This document shows, piece by piece, positions 46,193-55,989 of a DNA stretch of 64,000 bases. Every line of letters begins with the position of its first letter. Position 1 is the first letter of the stretch. The notes beneath the pieces were generated by a model. The model was not told the DNA's origin, did no database searches, and saw only the letters and a list, made by a program, of their open reading frames with translations. This DNA is from CAVYWD01 sp963772225 (GTDB taxonomy: Bacteria > Myxococcota > Myxococcia > Myxococcales > UBA5297): positions 1,364,001-1,428,000 of the forward strand of contig CAVYWD010000001.1 of the NCBI GenBank assembly GCA_963772225.1, written 5' to 3'. The translations under genes were made by a program, and so were the position numbers.

Positions 46193-46761
46193 CTCACCTC
46201 GTTGATTCCGCCTTTGCCGTTCGTCCTTTCGGCGCGAGATCTCGCGCAGATTGGCAAAGGCTTCAGGCGCCTAGAACGTCAATCAATTTGAAAGCCGTCG
46301 CGAGGCGCGCAGTTGCGTCGCCGAGGCTTGGAACCCGAGAAGTGAGCAGCGCTGCTGGTTGCGGCGCGAGCAGCTTGAGCGACGAGGCTTTCCGTCGCAG
46401 GCAGCAAGTGCGCGTCGCAGCTGGCTTTTCAAACTGGGTTGGCGTTCTAGGCAAAGCCAAGGACGGACGCCGCAAAGGTCTTGACCTGGCGTGCCTGCGG
46501 CCGGTCTGCAACCTGGAGCCCCCCACCTTCGTGCGCTCCAGCTCGGCCCGGTCAGCGACGGCAGCGGGTCCGCTTCGGGTTGAAGCAGTCAAAGCGCAAC
46601 AGCCGGCGCCCACTTCCGCCATTCCATCTCGAGTCGAATCGGCGCGCCGCTCCGATCCATGGGCGCTTTGACCCGATGGCGGGGCGCTCTCAGGCGTGGA
46701 AAGGACGCGCTACCCGGCGCTGCGGCCGACGGCGCCGTGGGAGGGGCTCGTCCATCGGCCC
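46193..46761. other. Intergenic region without recognisable genes
   Basis: About 570 bases between convergent genes. Small open frames exist on both strands, but none has a recognisable family, leader or good ribosome-binding site. A TGACCC at 46674 lacks a CTC at the right spacing and leads to no gene. Confidence 0.4.
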
Positions 46762-47811
46762 TCACGGGTCCATGTCTTTCTGCTGGATCTTCCACACGCT
46801 CGTGTTCTTGCAGAGGTCGCAATCCGCACCGTAGAACATCTTGCGCAGCGCCGTATCGCCCATCAGATGGAGCCGCATCCAGCCCGTGACGGCGATCATG
46901 AAGGGATCCTTGATGGAGCCGATCCAACTGCCATGCGTCGCCGAGAGTTGGTCCGCCAGCATCACCGGCTGATTTGGCATGCCGTCGAAGGCTGTCTTCA
47001 TTCCGCTGCATGTTGCGACGGTATCCTGCCCACCGCAAAGGAGCAGTGCCGGACCGTGCAGGCTATCGTTGGCGCCCGCACCGCAGAGGGTCGCGACCGC
47101 GCCGACGCGCGGGTCGGAGGCGACCTGGGAAGCTGCCAGCCCTCCAGCCGAGTGCCCGGTGGCCCCGACGTGCGCTGTATCGATGTGCTTGTACAGGACG
47201 CTCGTCGGATCCTGATTCTGCTGGAGCACCCAGTCGATTCCGACTTTCATCGGCGGAGGGTCTCCCTGGTAGACGTAGTGGCTGAGCGACGCGATGACCA
47301 CGAAGCCGTGCGATGCCAGCTGCTGGAGCAGCACCATGTAAGTGGGCGGATTGTCACCGTAGCCGTTGCCCCAAGTGATCACCGGGTGGCAAAACCCGCC
47401 TTGAGTCATGTCGCTCGGGCGAATGAGAACGAAGTGCGGCTGCGTGCCATTCTCCGCGATACCGGCCGCCGGCCCGACGTTGTTCTCCGTCACCACCGCG
47501 AACGGCCCCTTCTCCGAGGGGTCGGCCGTCGGCCACGCTGCGCCTACGCATCCTCCAGCGCCCGAGTCCTCACCGGCGTCTTGTCCGAGCGAGGCGTCCC
47601 GGCCGGCGTCGACACCGGCATCCTTCGCTTCGAGGCCTGAGTCTTTCGCTTCGGGGCCTGAGTCTTTCGCATCGGACACATCGGGGGGCATCGATGCGTC
47701 GGCGGCGCCGTTCTGCCCCGCGTCCTGTTCTTGTCGAGCTCCGTCGCCGAGCTGACAGGCGACACAGAACAGCAATGCTGCGGGGATGAGGAGGATGGGC
47801 GCGCGCTTCAT
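46762..47811 (-). CDS. Alpha/beta-hydrolase lipoprotein, probable carbohydrate esterase
   Basis: 349 residues. The leader ends ALLFCVACQLG; the linker carries repeats of AKDSG and EAKDAG to ~90. The alpha/beta-hydrolase core has HPVITWGNGYGDNPPTYMVLLQQLASHGFVV, nucleophile Ser221 in GATGHSAGGLA, ALLLCGGQDTV supplying the likely Asp, and SATHGSW the His. It resembles the dienelactone-hydrolase/chlorophyllase-like and polyester-hydrolase-like groups more than CE1. A terminal CDLCKN pair may form a disulfide. Acetyl or feruloyl ester hydrolysis is a guess from context. GGAGAGACC precedes the ATG. Confidence 0.78.
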   Translation of the reverse strand: MKRAPILLIPAALLFCVACQLGDGARQEQDAGQNGAADASMPPDVSDAKDSGPEAKDSGLEAKDAGVDAGRDASLGQDAGEDSGAGGCVGAAWPTADPSEKGPFAVVTENNVGPAAGIAENGTQPHFVLIRPSDMTQGGFCHPVITWGNGYGDNPPTYMVLLQQLASHGFVVIASLSHYVYQGDPPPMKVGIDWVLQQNQDPTSVLYKHIDTAHVGATGHSAGGLAASQVASDPRVGAVATLCGAGANDSLHGPALLLCGGQDTVATCSGMKTAFDGMPNQPVMLADQLSATHGSWIGSIKDPFMIAVTGWMRLHLMGDTALRKMFYGADCDLCKNTSVWKIQQKDMDP

Positions 47812-47993
47812 GGTCTCTCCCTCACTGCGGTTCAGCTTCTCCGTCTTTCGCGGAGCCGCCACATTGAAAGGTCTCGGCAAAAGCCCGAGCGTTGCCCGGC
47901 GAAGCACGGCGCCCGCGACCCGATGACTCGCAACGCGTCGGGGCCGATATCCAAGGCGGGTTGGGCTCCGGACGCTCGCCGCGATAGAGCGGT

Positions 47994-48021
47994 TGAGACC
48001 ACCAGAGCTGGATTTGGGTCA
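47994..48021 (-). promoter_or_regulatory. TGACCC-N18-CTC promoter of the alpha/beta-hydrolase gene
   Basis: Minus strand TGACCC at 48021-48016 and CTCA at 47997-47994, spacing 18; about 185 bases before the start codon. Confidence 0.65.
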
Positions 48022-48721
48022 TGACGTCGCCAGCCATCTGCAGGTCGCGCCGGTCGCGCCTACGGGGCGGACCTTCACCGACATGAAGCGCCCTACTCGG
48101 CTGGGAGCCTTCGTGAGACCTCTCTACGGTCCCCACGTCCCCGCGAAAGACCAGGCGCAGCCCGAATGACCCGAACCCTTTCCAGGGCTCTCTAGACGAT
48201 GCGCCGCAGCGCCGGCGAGCCACCGGAGCGATTTTTTTACTCCAACCCGGACCTCTGCAGCAGGGCGACGAGCGTCGCCGACTCCAACGGGTAAATCCCG
48301 GCTATCCTGCGGCAGGGTGCGAATGGGCTGGTCTCCAATGTTATCTGCCATTCGGGCCCGTCGAGATCTGGAGCTTCTTCTTTCAATTCGGCCCGGGGTT
48401 CGACCGGTCTTTGCACGCGATGCTTTCGAGGCGGTCGTCCGTGGATGCATTGCTTTCTTGCTGCTCTGGCTTCTTTCTCTTTCCAGCGTCCCTGAGCAGC
48501 CACACCGGGGCGTTGCGGAGAGCGCGATATGAGCGCGGAGGACGTCAGCGTGCAGTACAGGTTCGAGACGGCAAGAGCGGGTTCAGTCCAGGAAGATAGC
48601 GCGCGGACCGACGCCCGCCGCCCGTGTCTCCGGGTTCGCCAGCACCAGCGATGCCAAGCCGCCCTGCGCCTGGCGTCCCAGGTGTCGCCCGCAATCCGCA
48701 GCCGAAATCGGGGGTTCTCGG

Positions 48722-48750
48722 TGACCCAGAATCCGCCGAGGGGATCCTCC
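48722..48750 (+). promoter_or_regulatory. Variant TGACCC-N19-CTC promoter of GH29 copy 2
   Basis: TGACCC at 48722-48727 and CTCC at 48747-48750, spacing 19; about 140 bases before the start. Confidence 0.4.
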
Positions 48751-48889
48751 AAACCTCACACAGCGCGCTTCAGGGGCCGAACCGACGTGGCATGCGACAC
48801 CTGTCCAGACCCGGCAACTCAGCCGCTCACGGCGGAGGACGACTTCGGCCCCATGCCAAGAAAACTGTGGTAGAGAGGACGGAGAGGAT

Positions 48890-50503
48890 ATGAACGGCGT
48901 GCGTTGCTCTCTCATCCCCGCGTTATTTTTGCTCTTCACCGCCTGTGCAACCGGCGTCATCTCCGAGTCGGCGCCGAACGATGCCGGCTCGGCGCCAATC
49001 GATGCCGGCTCGGCCGCGAAGGACGCCGGCTCAGCCGCGAAGGACGCCGGCGACCCCGCCGGGCAGGATGCGTCACTTCACACGGACGCCGGCGGGAGCG
49101 CGGATGCCTCCAACGGGCCCGATTCCGGGGACGGCGGCACCGACGGGTCCACGCCTGGAAATCAAAGCTGCCCGTCTTTGCCCGATGGGCCTCCGGGCGC
49201 TCAGCCACTTCCCAGCGCAAAGCAGGTCGCGTACCAGCGGACCGAGTTGACGGCGTTCATCCACTTTGGTTTGGACACCTTCGATGGCACCGAGCAGGGG
49301 GATTCGTCCAAGGACAAGCCCGAGCTCTTCATTCCGACGAACCTCGATGCGACTCAGTGGGTGAGCACGCTGCAGGCCGCCGGCTTCCGCCAGGCGATGC
49401 TGACCACCAAACACAGCACGGGTTTTTGCTTGTGGCCGTCGGCGTACACCGATTTTTCGGTGAAGAACAGCACCTGGATGAACGGTCAAGGAGACGTGGT
49501 CAAGCTCTTCACGGACGCCATGCACGCGGCCGGAATGAGAGTCGGCCTCTATCTGTCGCCTTGGGACCAGCACTTCCCGAGCTCGAGCGGTGACTACGAA
49601 ACATATTTCAAGAACCAGCTCACCGAGCTCTTGTCCAACTACGGCCAGATATACGAGATCGAGTTTGACGGGGCCAATGCGCCGAGGCAGCTCGACTGGA
49701 AAGGGATCTTCAAGCTCGCCAAGCAGCTCCAGCCCAACATCCTGGTCTGGGCGGGCCCGGAGATCTCCATGGACGGAGTGGACCTCCAGTGGATCGGCAA
49801 TGAGAACGGACAGGCGAGCCGCACGTCATCGAGCGTGGGCTCAGTCCCCAACGGCGGGCCGTCGAACGTGTGGTATCCGTTCGAGACGAACGAGTCCGAT
49901 CGCGTCCCAAATTGGTTCTGGCACCCGAATAATACGGTCATGTCGCTCACCTCGCTTCAGTCGACCTACTTCCATTCGGTCGGCATGAATACGACGCTCA
50001 TCTTGAACGTCCCGCCGGCGACGACAGGCCAATTCGACGCGCCGGACGTCGCCCTGCTCCAGCAATTTGGAAATTGGTATTCGTCGCTGTATTCGACCAA
50101 TCTGCTTCGCGGGCAGCCGACGACGGCGGACTCTACCTGGGCCAACGCTGGCTTCGAAGCAGCCAAAGCGGTGGACGACCAGATTTGCACGTATTGGGCC
50201 GCGGCCAGCGGCAAGACCTCGGCCCGGCTGGAGGTGACCCCGGCATCTGCGATCACATTCACCGTGATCAGCATCCGCGAGCCCATCGAGCTTGGTGAGC
50301 GCTCGACCGCATATCACGTCGAGATCAAGCAGGACGGCACCTGGAACACATCGCCGACGGACGCGTCGGGAGCGAGGATCCAGGGCACCGTCATCGGCCA
50401 GCGCCAGCTCTGGCAGCTCCACTCCACGACCGCGGAGGCGATCGCGCTGGTCATCGATTCCGCAAAGGACGTTCCCGCCATCGCTGAGCTCAGCGCTTAC
50501 TAG
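48890..50503 (+). CDS. GH29 alpha-L-fucosidase lipoprotein (copy 2)
   Basis: 537 residues, closely related to the 20092 product along the whole mature part. The leader ends FLLFTACATG; the linker is made of direct repeats such as NDAGSAPIDAGSAAKDAG up to ~95. GH29 domain: YQRTELTAFIHFGLDTFDGTEQG, MLTTKHSTGFCLWPSAYTDFSVKN, GLYLSPWDQHFPSSSGDY, nucleophile Asp in YEIEFDGANAP. The C-terminal module (ICTYWAAASGKTSARLEV...FTVISIREPIELGERS) is as in copy 1. ATG at 48890 with GGAGAGG directly upstream. A broken FGE-like gene follows, as the intact one follows copy 1. Confidence 0.9.
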   Translation: MNGVRCSLIPALFLLFTACATGVISESAPNDAGSAPIDAGSAAKDAGSAAKDAGDPAGQDASLHTDAGGSADASNGPDSGDGGTDGSTPGNQSCPSLPDGPPGAQPLPSAKQVAYQRTELTAFIHFGLDTFDGTEQGDSSKDKPELFIPTNLDATQWVSTLQAAGFRQAMLTTKHSTGFCLWPSAYTDFSVKNSTWMNGQGDVVKLFTDAMHAAGMRVGLYLSPWDQHFPSSSGDYETYFKNQLTELLSNYGQIYEIEFDGANAPRQLDWKGIFKLAKQLQPNILVWAGPEISMDGVDLQWIGNENGQASRTSSSVGSVPNGGPSNVWYPFETNESDRVPNWFWHPNNTVMSLTSLQSTYFHSVGMNTTLILNVPPATTGQFDAPDVALLQQFGNWYSSLYSTNLLRGQPTTADSTWANAGFEAAKAVDDQICTYWAAASGKTSARLEVTPASAITFTVISIREPIELGERSTAYHVEIKQDGTWNTSPTDASGARIQGTVIGQRQLWQLHSTTAEAIALVIDSAKDVPAIAELSAY

Positions 50504-50557
50504 ACGCGGAACGTACGACGAGAAATCGCGTCGCATCCTTGCCCTCTTCGGCGGATG

Positions 50558-50905
50558 CGTGTCTGCATGGCCTGCGGCATAGGAAGCTCGAGCGGCGACA
50601 GGGACGCAGGCGCTCCGGCGCCGAGCTGTCGCTCCGGCGGCGCAGGCCTGACCGACTGCGGCCAGACCACGAGAGCTGCTGCACGAGCCTCAAAGTGACG
50701 GGAGGGCACGTACGATCGCACGTGCGCGAACGACGCCAGTGGTCCTTCAGCCCAAGCAGACCCGGCGACGGTCAGCGACTTCCGCTCGGACAAATACCTG
50801 GTGACGGTTGGCCGGTACCGCAAGTTCGTCGCGGCTTGAAATGGCGGCTCGGGGTATATGTCGCCTGTCATCGATGCGTCCTCCGTCAATATGGCGCGGT
50901 AAGGC
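50558..50905 (+). pseudogene. Decayed FGE-like lipoprotein gene (copy of 19053-20072)
   Basis: Translated pieces match the N-terminal third of the intact FGE-like protein: ACGIGSSSG (lipobox), GGAGLTDCGQ, then in a second frame DHESCCTSLKVTGG, then in a third GTYDRTCANDASGPSAQADP and DFRSDKYLVTVGRYRKFVAA. The last ends in TGA where the intact gene has TGG (AAW). Two frameshifts, a nonsense codon and loss of the rest make it non-functional. It lies 55 bases after GH29 copy 2, mirroring the GH29-FGE order of the first cassette. Confidence 0.85.
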
Positions 50906-51322
50906 GTCGCTCTGGAATAGCGGATCCAATTCAACTCCGATCCATCTCGCTGGCCTCGCTGCTCGTCGGCCTGCGCCAAGGAGAAACGGAAGGCCCTTTC
51001 CCCCGACCGAAGTCTCGAGGACCACGTCCTCCTTTGTCGGAAAGTATCGAGAGAAGGGCCGCGGCGCCAGCTCGTCCGCCGCTACCGGCTGCAGCTCCCC
51101 GAGCCGTCCGGGGCATTGCCCTTGTCGATGGCGTGCTGATCCTTGCCTCGACGCAGTCGAGCCCCGCGGGACCTTGCGCTGCTCCTCGCCGCTCGCTGCC
51201 GTGTTCCGACGCTCCGCCTCGCCCTCTTACGCTCGGCCTCCCACCAGCACACACAGTCGAAGAAAAGGCTCTGTCGTCCCCCTGGGCTGTTCGCCCAGGT
51301 CGCGCAAGGTATCTACCCTCCC
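50906..51322. other. Intergenic region, no gene recognised
   Basis: Lies between the FGE pseudogene and the promoter of the second multihaem gene. It may contain further eroded FGE sequence, but I could not align any of it. Confidence 0.35.
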
Positions 51323-51350
51323 TGACCCAAATGCCGCTGTTCGCTCTCTA
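51323..51350 (+). promoter_or_regulatory. TGACCC-N17-CTC promoter of multihaem fusion gene 2
   Basis: TGACCC at 51323-51328 and CTC at 51346-51348 (spacing 17), followed by an unusual TATATATC stretch; about 100 bases before the start codon. Confidence 0.5.
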
Positions 51351-51402
51351 TATATCTATCTTGCCTCGTCTACGCTGTTCGGTCGGGAGTAGGTTTTTCG
51401 CC

Positions 51403-51425
51403 GATGCCGCCTCCGCGGCGGCATC
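51403..51425 (+). promoter_or_regulatory. Perfect 9-bp hairpin in the leader of multihaem gene 2
   Basis: GATGCCGCC and GGCGGCATC flank a 5-base loop, 22 bases before the ATG. It could affect translation or mRNA stability; the first fusion gene has no equivalent. Confidence 0.45.
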
Positions 51426-51446
51426 GCCATCGGAGTCGGAGGGAGC

Positions 51447-54400
51447 ATGAAACGCGTGCCCTATCTTTGCGCCGCTGCGCCGCTGCTGCTTGGCATCGCC
51501 TGCGCGCCAGGCCTGGTGGCGGACCTCCAGAACCAGCAGCTTCCCGCAGGCCGGGACGCCGGAAACGTTGCGAAGGGGGATGCTGGCGGCGGCGAGATAA
51601 TCTCAGATGACGACTCCCCTTCCGGGCCGGTCTTTCGCTCTCCCTACGCAGTCGCCTATTCCGATGACTCCGCGCTCCTCGCAGTCGCCGACTCGACCGC
51701 CGGCGAGCTCGTCATCCTCGATGCCAAGGCCGGCACCTCGCTCCGCGCCGTGAAGTTGGCCGGCAAGCCCAAGGGGCTCACCGGGTCAGGGGCCGGCAAG
51801 TTCATGGTGGCCGAATACGGCGCCGGGACCGTCGCCGAGGTGGACGCCACCGCGGGCACGGTCGTCCGGCGCTTGAACGTGGGCCCCAAGCCGACCGATG
51901 TCGCGGTGACCGCCGACCGGACCCGGGTGCTCGTCCCCGAGTTCGGCCTCAATCAGGTGCTCATTCTGGACGGCGCGACCGGGAAGACGCAGGCCACCGT
52001 GTCGGTCGCCCCCTATCCCTTCGCCATCGCCCTCACACCCGACGGCACCACGGCGGTGGTGAGCCACCTCGTCGCCTCGGGCAATGCCACCCAAGCCGAC
52101 GCCGCGGCCTCGGTCACCCTCCTCGACGTCTCCGGCGCCAAAGTCGCCGCCAGCGTCCGGCTTCCGTTTGGCTCCTCAGGGGTGCGCGGCGTGCGCTGCT
52201 CGCCGGACGGCAAGTGGGCCTACGTGGTCCACACCCTGGGGCGCATCACCGTGCCGACGACCCAGCTTCTCCAGGGGATCGATCAACGCCAACGCGCTGT
52301 CGATCGTCGACCTCTCCGCGAAGAGCCTCTACGCGACCGTGCTGCTCGATCGGCTGAACGAGGGCTCCGCCAATCTCTGGGGGCTCGAGGTGAGCGCGGA
52401 CGGCAAGACCCTGTGGGCCTCGGCCTCCGGGGTGCACACGGTGAACCGGGTGGATCTCGGCCTGTTGCACAAGCTGCTCGCCGGGCAGATCCCTGCCGAG
52501 CTCGTCGGGTCGGGGAAGAAGCCGACCGCCCAGGATCGCTACAAGGACGGCTACAAGCGGCCGCTCTCCGACGTCTGGTTCGACATCGCCGCCGATCCGT
52601 CGAAGCGGACGCTCCTCGCCGACGACCTCGGCGCGCTGTACGGCGCGGGCGCGCTCCAGGTCATCCACCTCGGGACGGCCCAGGGGCCCCGCGGGATCGC
52701 GCTCTCACCCGACGGGAAGCAGCTCGCGGTCGCCCTCTACTTCGCGGGCCAGGTCGGCCTGGTGAACGCCACCGCCGGCCAGGTCGACCGGTACCTCAGC
52801 GTGGGGACCCAGCCCGACGAGACCTGGGCGCGCCAGGGCGAGCGCGTGTTCCACGACGCTACGCTCACGCTGCAGTCGTGGCTCTCCTGCGGCACCTGCC
52901 ACGTCGACGGCCGGTCCGACGGGCTCAATTGGGACCTCGTGAACGACGGCCTGGGCAACCCCAAGAACACCAAGGCCATCGTGTACACGGCGAACACGCC
53001 GCCGTCGATGGCCCACGGGATCTTCGCCGACCCCGGCACGGCCATCACGATGGAGTTCAAGTACACCAAGGGCAAGACGCCCGATCGCTCGCAGGAGCTC
53101 GCACTGGCCGCGTACTTCAACTCGCTCCGCGCGGAGGCCGATCCCTTCCGCAACGGAGGAGCGCAGAGCGCGGCCGCGCAGCGCGGCCAGGCGGTGTTCG
53201 CGAGCGGCGGCTGCGGCCAGTGCCACACCGGCCGGTACTACACCGACATGAAGATGCACGACGTCGGGACGAAGAACACCTGGGACTCCGCCGCCGAGTT
53301 CGACACGCCGTCGCTCGCGGGCCTGTGGCACACGGCGCCGTACCTGCACGACGGGTCGGCGGCGACGCTGAAGGACGTTTTGACCACCCGGCGCACCGAC
53401 AAGCACGGCAACACAGCGGCGCTCACCGCGAGCCAGGTCGACAATCTCGTCCAGTACCTCCTCGAGCTGGACGCGCCCGTGCCGGAGAAGGTGGACCTGT
53501 TCCCCGCCGGCAGCGCCTCGCTGTCGACCGCGTCGTTCCGCGGCGAGGACCCGGTCGCCAGCACCAAGGGCGGCCTCGACCTCACGGATCCGAAGCTCGC
53601 TGCGCTGGACAAGATCCTCTTCGTCAAGCGCGACTTCATCCCCACTTCGGACCACGCGAGTGGGGGGCACATGTGCGACCAGTACCACGGGTTCAACGCG
53701 GTGCCCGGGGGCGGCCTCTTCGTCATCGAGAACGTCCTGTCCGGCAGCCCCACCGAGAGAAACGTGCTCGCGGGCTCGACCTGCGCCAACGGCCCGCACC
53801 AGGGGAAGAAGCTCGAGGGCGGGGGCTTCCTCTCCCCTGACCTCCACCCGGACGGCAAGCAGATCGCCTTCGCCTACACCGACATCGGGCAGCGCATCAC
53901 CTGGAACGAGAGCTCCACCTTCCACGTTTTCAAGGTCAACGCCGACGGCACCGGGCTCACCCAGCTGACCCAGGGGTCGCACAACGACTTCGACCCCGTC
54001 TGGCTCCCCGACGGCCGGATCGCCTTCATCTCGGATCGCCGCGGCGGGTACGGTCGCTGCCATGAACGGCCGGTGCCGGTCTACACGCTCTTCACGATGA
54101 ACGCCGACGGCACCGGGGTCGAGCCGCTCAGCTACCACGAGACCAACGAGTGGCAGCCCAGCGTGGACCGGAACGGCATGCTCCTCTACACGCGTTGGGA
54201 CTACGTAGATCGCGGCGCGAACCAGGAGCACAACGCCTGGATCACCGGCCCCGATGGACTGGACGCGCGGGCCATCGCCGGCAACTACGCGACCCGCTCC
54301 AACGTCACCCCGCGCATGGTGCTGAACATCCGCCAGATCCCTGGGTCGAACAAGTACGTCGGCACCGCCAGCCCTCATCACGGGCAGGCCTATGGGTCGC

Positions 54401-55575
54401 TCCTCCTCGTCGACCCGGACGTCGAGGACGACGACGGCATGGGGCAGTACACGGTCCTCACGAAGGACGCCGGCCTCCCCGAGGCCACGGTCGATGCGCT
54501 CCAGGACCAGAAGTACGCGACGGCTTGGCCCATCGACGAGAATCGCTTCCTCGTCGTGCACGACCCGTCGAGCAACGAGGCAGGCCTCTCGGGCAAGCGA
54601 TTCGCCATCTACCTCCTCGACAGCCAGGGAAACAAGAAGCTCCTCTACCGCGACCCCAACCACTCCCTCCTCGACCCCATCCCTCTCGCGCCGCGGCAGG
54701 CGCCGCCGACGCTCGCCTCGGCCCGGACCGGCAAGGCGACCAATCCGACGGAGGTCATCCTGCTGAACGTCTATGACAGCATGCTGCCGTACCCGCAGGG
54801 GGCGGAGGTGAAGGCGCTGCGGGTCGTTCAAGTGTTCCCCAAGCAGTCGCCACTCAACCAGGAGCCGCGCAAGGGCCACGGCGCGATGCTGTGGAACGAC
54901 CAGAACGGCCGCGGCTCGCTGGGCACGGTGCCGGTCGAGAAGGACGGCAGCGCGCGGTTCCTCCTTCCCCCGGGCAAGACCGTCTACTTCCAGGCGCTCG
55001 ACGCCGACGGCGTCGCCATCCAGTCCATGCGGTCGGCGACGTACGCCTTACCGGGGACGGGCCGGCTCGTCTGCCAGGGCTGCCACGAGCGGCGCTATCG
55101 GGCGCCGCACCCCGCTGCCCAGATGGCCCTCGCTCTGTCGAGGCCGGCCTCCACGCTGCAGCCGGAGACCGACGGCAGCTGGCCGCTGTCCTTCGCGCGG
55201 CTGGTGCAGCCCATCCTCGACAAGAAATGCGCCAGCTGCCACGAGGGGAACGGGCAGACGTTCTCCCTGAGCCAGGGCAACTGGCAGTCCAACGGGGACC
55301 ACTTCTTCACCTCGTACGGCAACCTGAGGCCCTATGCCTACTTTTACGCTTTCGACTCCGCGGTCGGCCCCACCGTGACGACGCCGGGCGAGTTCGGCGC
55401 CCGCGTGTCGCGCCTCTACCCGCTGCTCAAGGGCAACCACCACGACGTGACGCTCACGGACCAGGAGCTCCGGAGCTTCGCCCTGTGGCTGGACCTGAAC
55501 TCCGACATGTTCTCGGATGACGTGAAGCGGGACAATCAAGCCAGGGGGGACGCCGTCACGCCGAGCGTGGAGTAG
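51447..55575 (+). CDS. Multihaem c-type lipoprotein, copy 2, frame interrupted
   Basis: Paralogue of the 26846 product with the same order: leader LLLGIACAPG, short linker, YVTN propeller, di-haem peroxidase-like part (CGTCH, CGQCH, MHDVGTK, TAPYLHDGSAATL), HZS-alpha-like propeller (CDQYHGFN, FLSPDLHPDGKQIAFAYTDI, TRWDYVDRGA) and terminal CQGCH and CASCH. All four haem sites are conserved. The frame breaks in a GGGG run at 52274-52277; removing one G joins TTQLLQG to SINANALSIVDLS, as in copy 1, and gives 1,375 residues. Codon use downstream of the break is strikingly more GC-rich than in copy 1. GGAGGGAGC precedes the ATG. The beta-propeller partner gene present after copy 1 is absent here. 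Confidence 0.83.
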
Positions 55576-55640
55576 GCGAAGGGGTCGAGGGGCGAGAGCT
55601 CGACGTCATCCAGCGCGACCACCGCCACCTGCGGACCTAC

Positions 55641-55752
55641 GGCAAGGCAAGGACTTCTGGCTTCAGACCCTGGGCTCCAGGAGCAGCAGTGCCCGGAGTC
55701 TGGAGTCTGGAGCCTAAGGCAACCCCCGTCGGTTCCGGCTCGGCCGGGTTAG
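55641..55752 (+). repeat. 3'-end palindromic repeat, copy 3 (left part missing)
   Basis: Core GTGCCCGGAGTCTGGAGTC and the conserved right end (AAGGCAACC...GGCCGGGTTAG). Its final TAG is also the first TAG of the next copy, so the two are exactly tandem. Confidence 0.7.
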
Positions 55753-55889
55753 TCCCTTCGGCGCGAACTCTTGTGCAGGCAGGCAAAGACCCCACGCTCC
55801 AGCCCCCAGGGAATACAGTTCCTGAAGCCTGGGGTCTGGAGCCTGGAGCCTAAGGCAACCCTCTTTGGTTCCGGCTCGGCCGGGTTAGG
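55750..55889 (+). repeat. 3'-end palindromic repeat, copy 4 (complete)
   Basis: TAGTCCCTTCGGCGCGAAC, a core with CTGGGGTCTGGAGCCTGGAG, then GGCAACCCTCTTTGG...GGCCGGGTTAGG. It lies between multihaem gene 2 and the promoter at 55909. Confidence 0.8.
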
Positions 55890-55908
55890 GGTGGACGCCG
55901 AGGCTCAT

Positions 55909-55938
55909 TGACCCACTTCGCAGGTGTGCGGCCTCTCA
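55909..55938 (+). promoter_or_regulatory. TGACCC-N18-CTC promoter of esterase copy 2
   Basis: TGACCC at 55909-55914 and CTCTCA at 55933-55938, spacing 18; about 55 bases before the start codon. Confidence 0.7.
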
Positions 55939-55989
55939 GCCAGCACCGGAGCGAACGACGAGCCTTGCGCCAGAGTGGCCGGAGCAAAC

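Larger units (their letters stand above)
47812..48889. other. Long divergent intergenic region
   Basis: About 1.1 kb between divergent hydrolase genes, holding promoters at 47994 and 48722. A minus-strand frame (48237-48752) is open for 171 codons but has no recognised family and no leader; its end (TLETSPFAPCRRIAGIYPLESATLV) might be the tail of a lost gene. A run of seven T at 48232 follows an imperfect GC hairpin and could be a terminator remnant. Confidence 0.4.

Noticed and set aside
46674..46679. Further TGACCC in an intergenic region
   Set aside because: CTC is only 12 bases away and no gene follows in that direction.
48232..48238. T-run after a GC-rich stretch as a rho-independent terminator
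   Set aside because: The stem is imperfect with a bulge and no gene ends immediately upstream on the plus strand.
48237..48752. 171-codon minus-strand frame in the long intergenic region
   Set aside because: Arg/Trp-rich composition, no recognised family, no ribosome-binding site; kept only as a remark on that region.
26846..55575. Reading the multihaem proteins as evidence for anammox metabolism
   Set aside because: HZS-alpha-like domains occur widely outside anammox bacteria, and nothing else of that pathway is present here.
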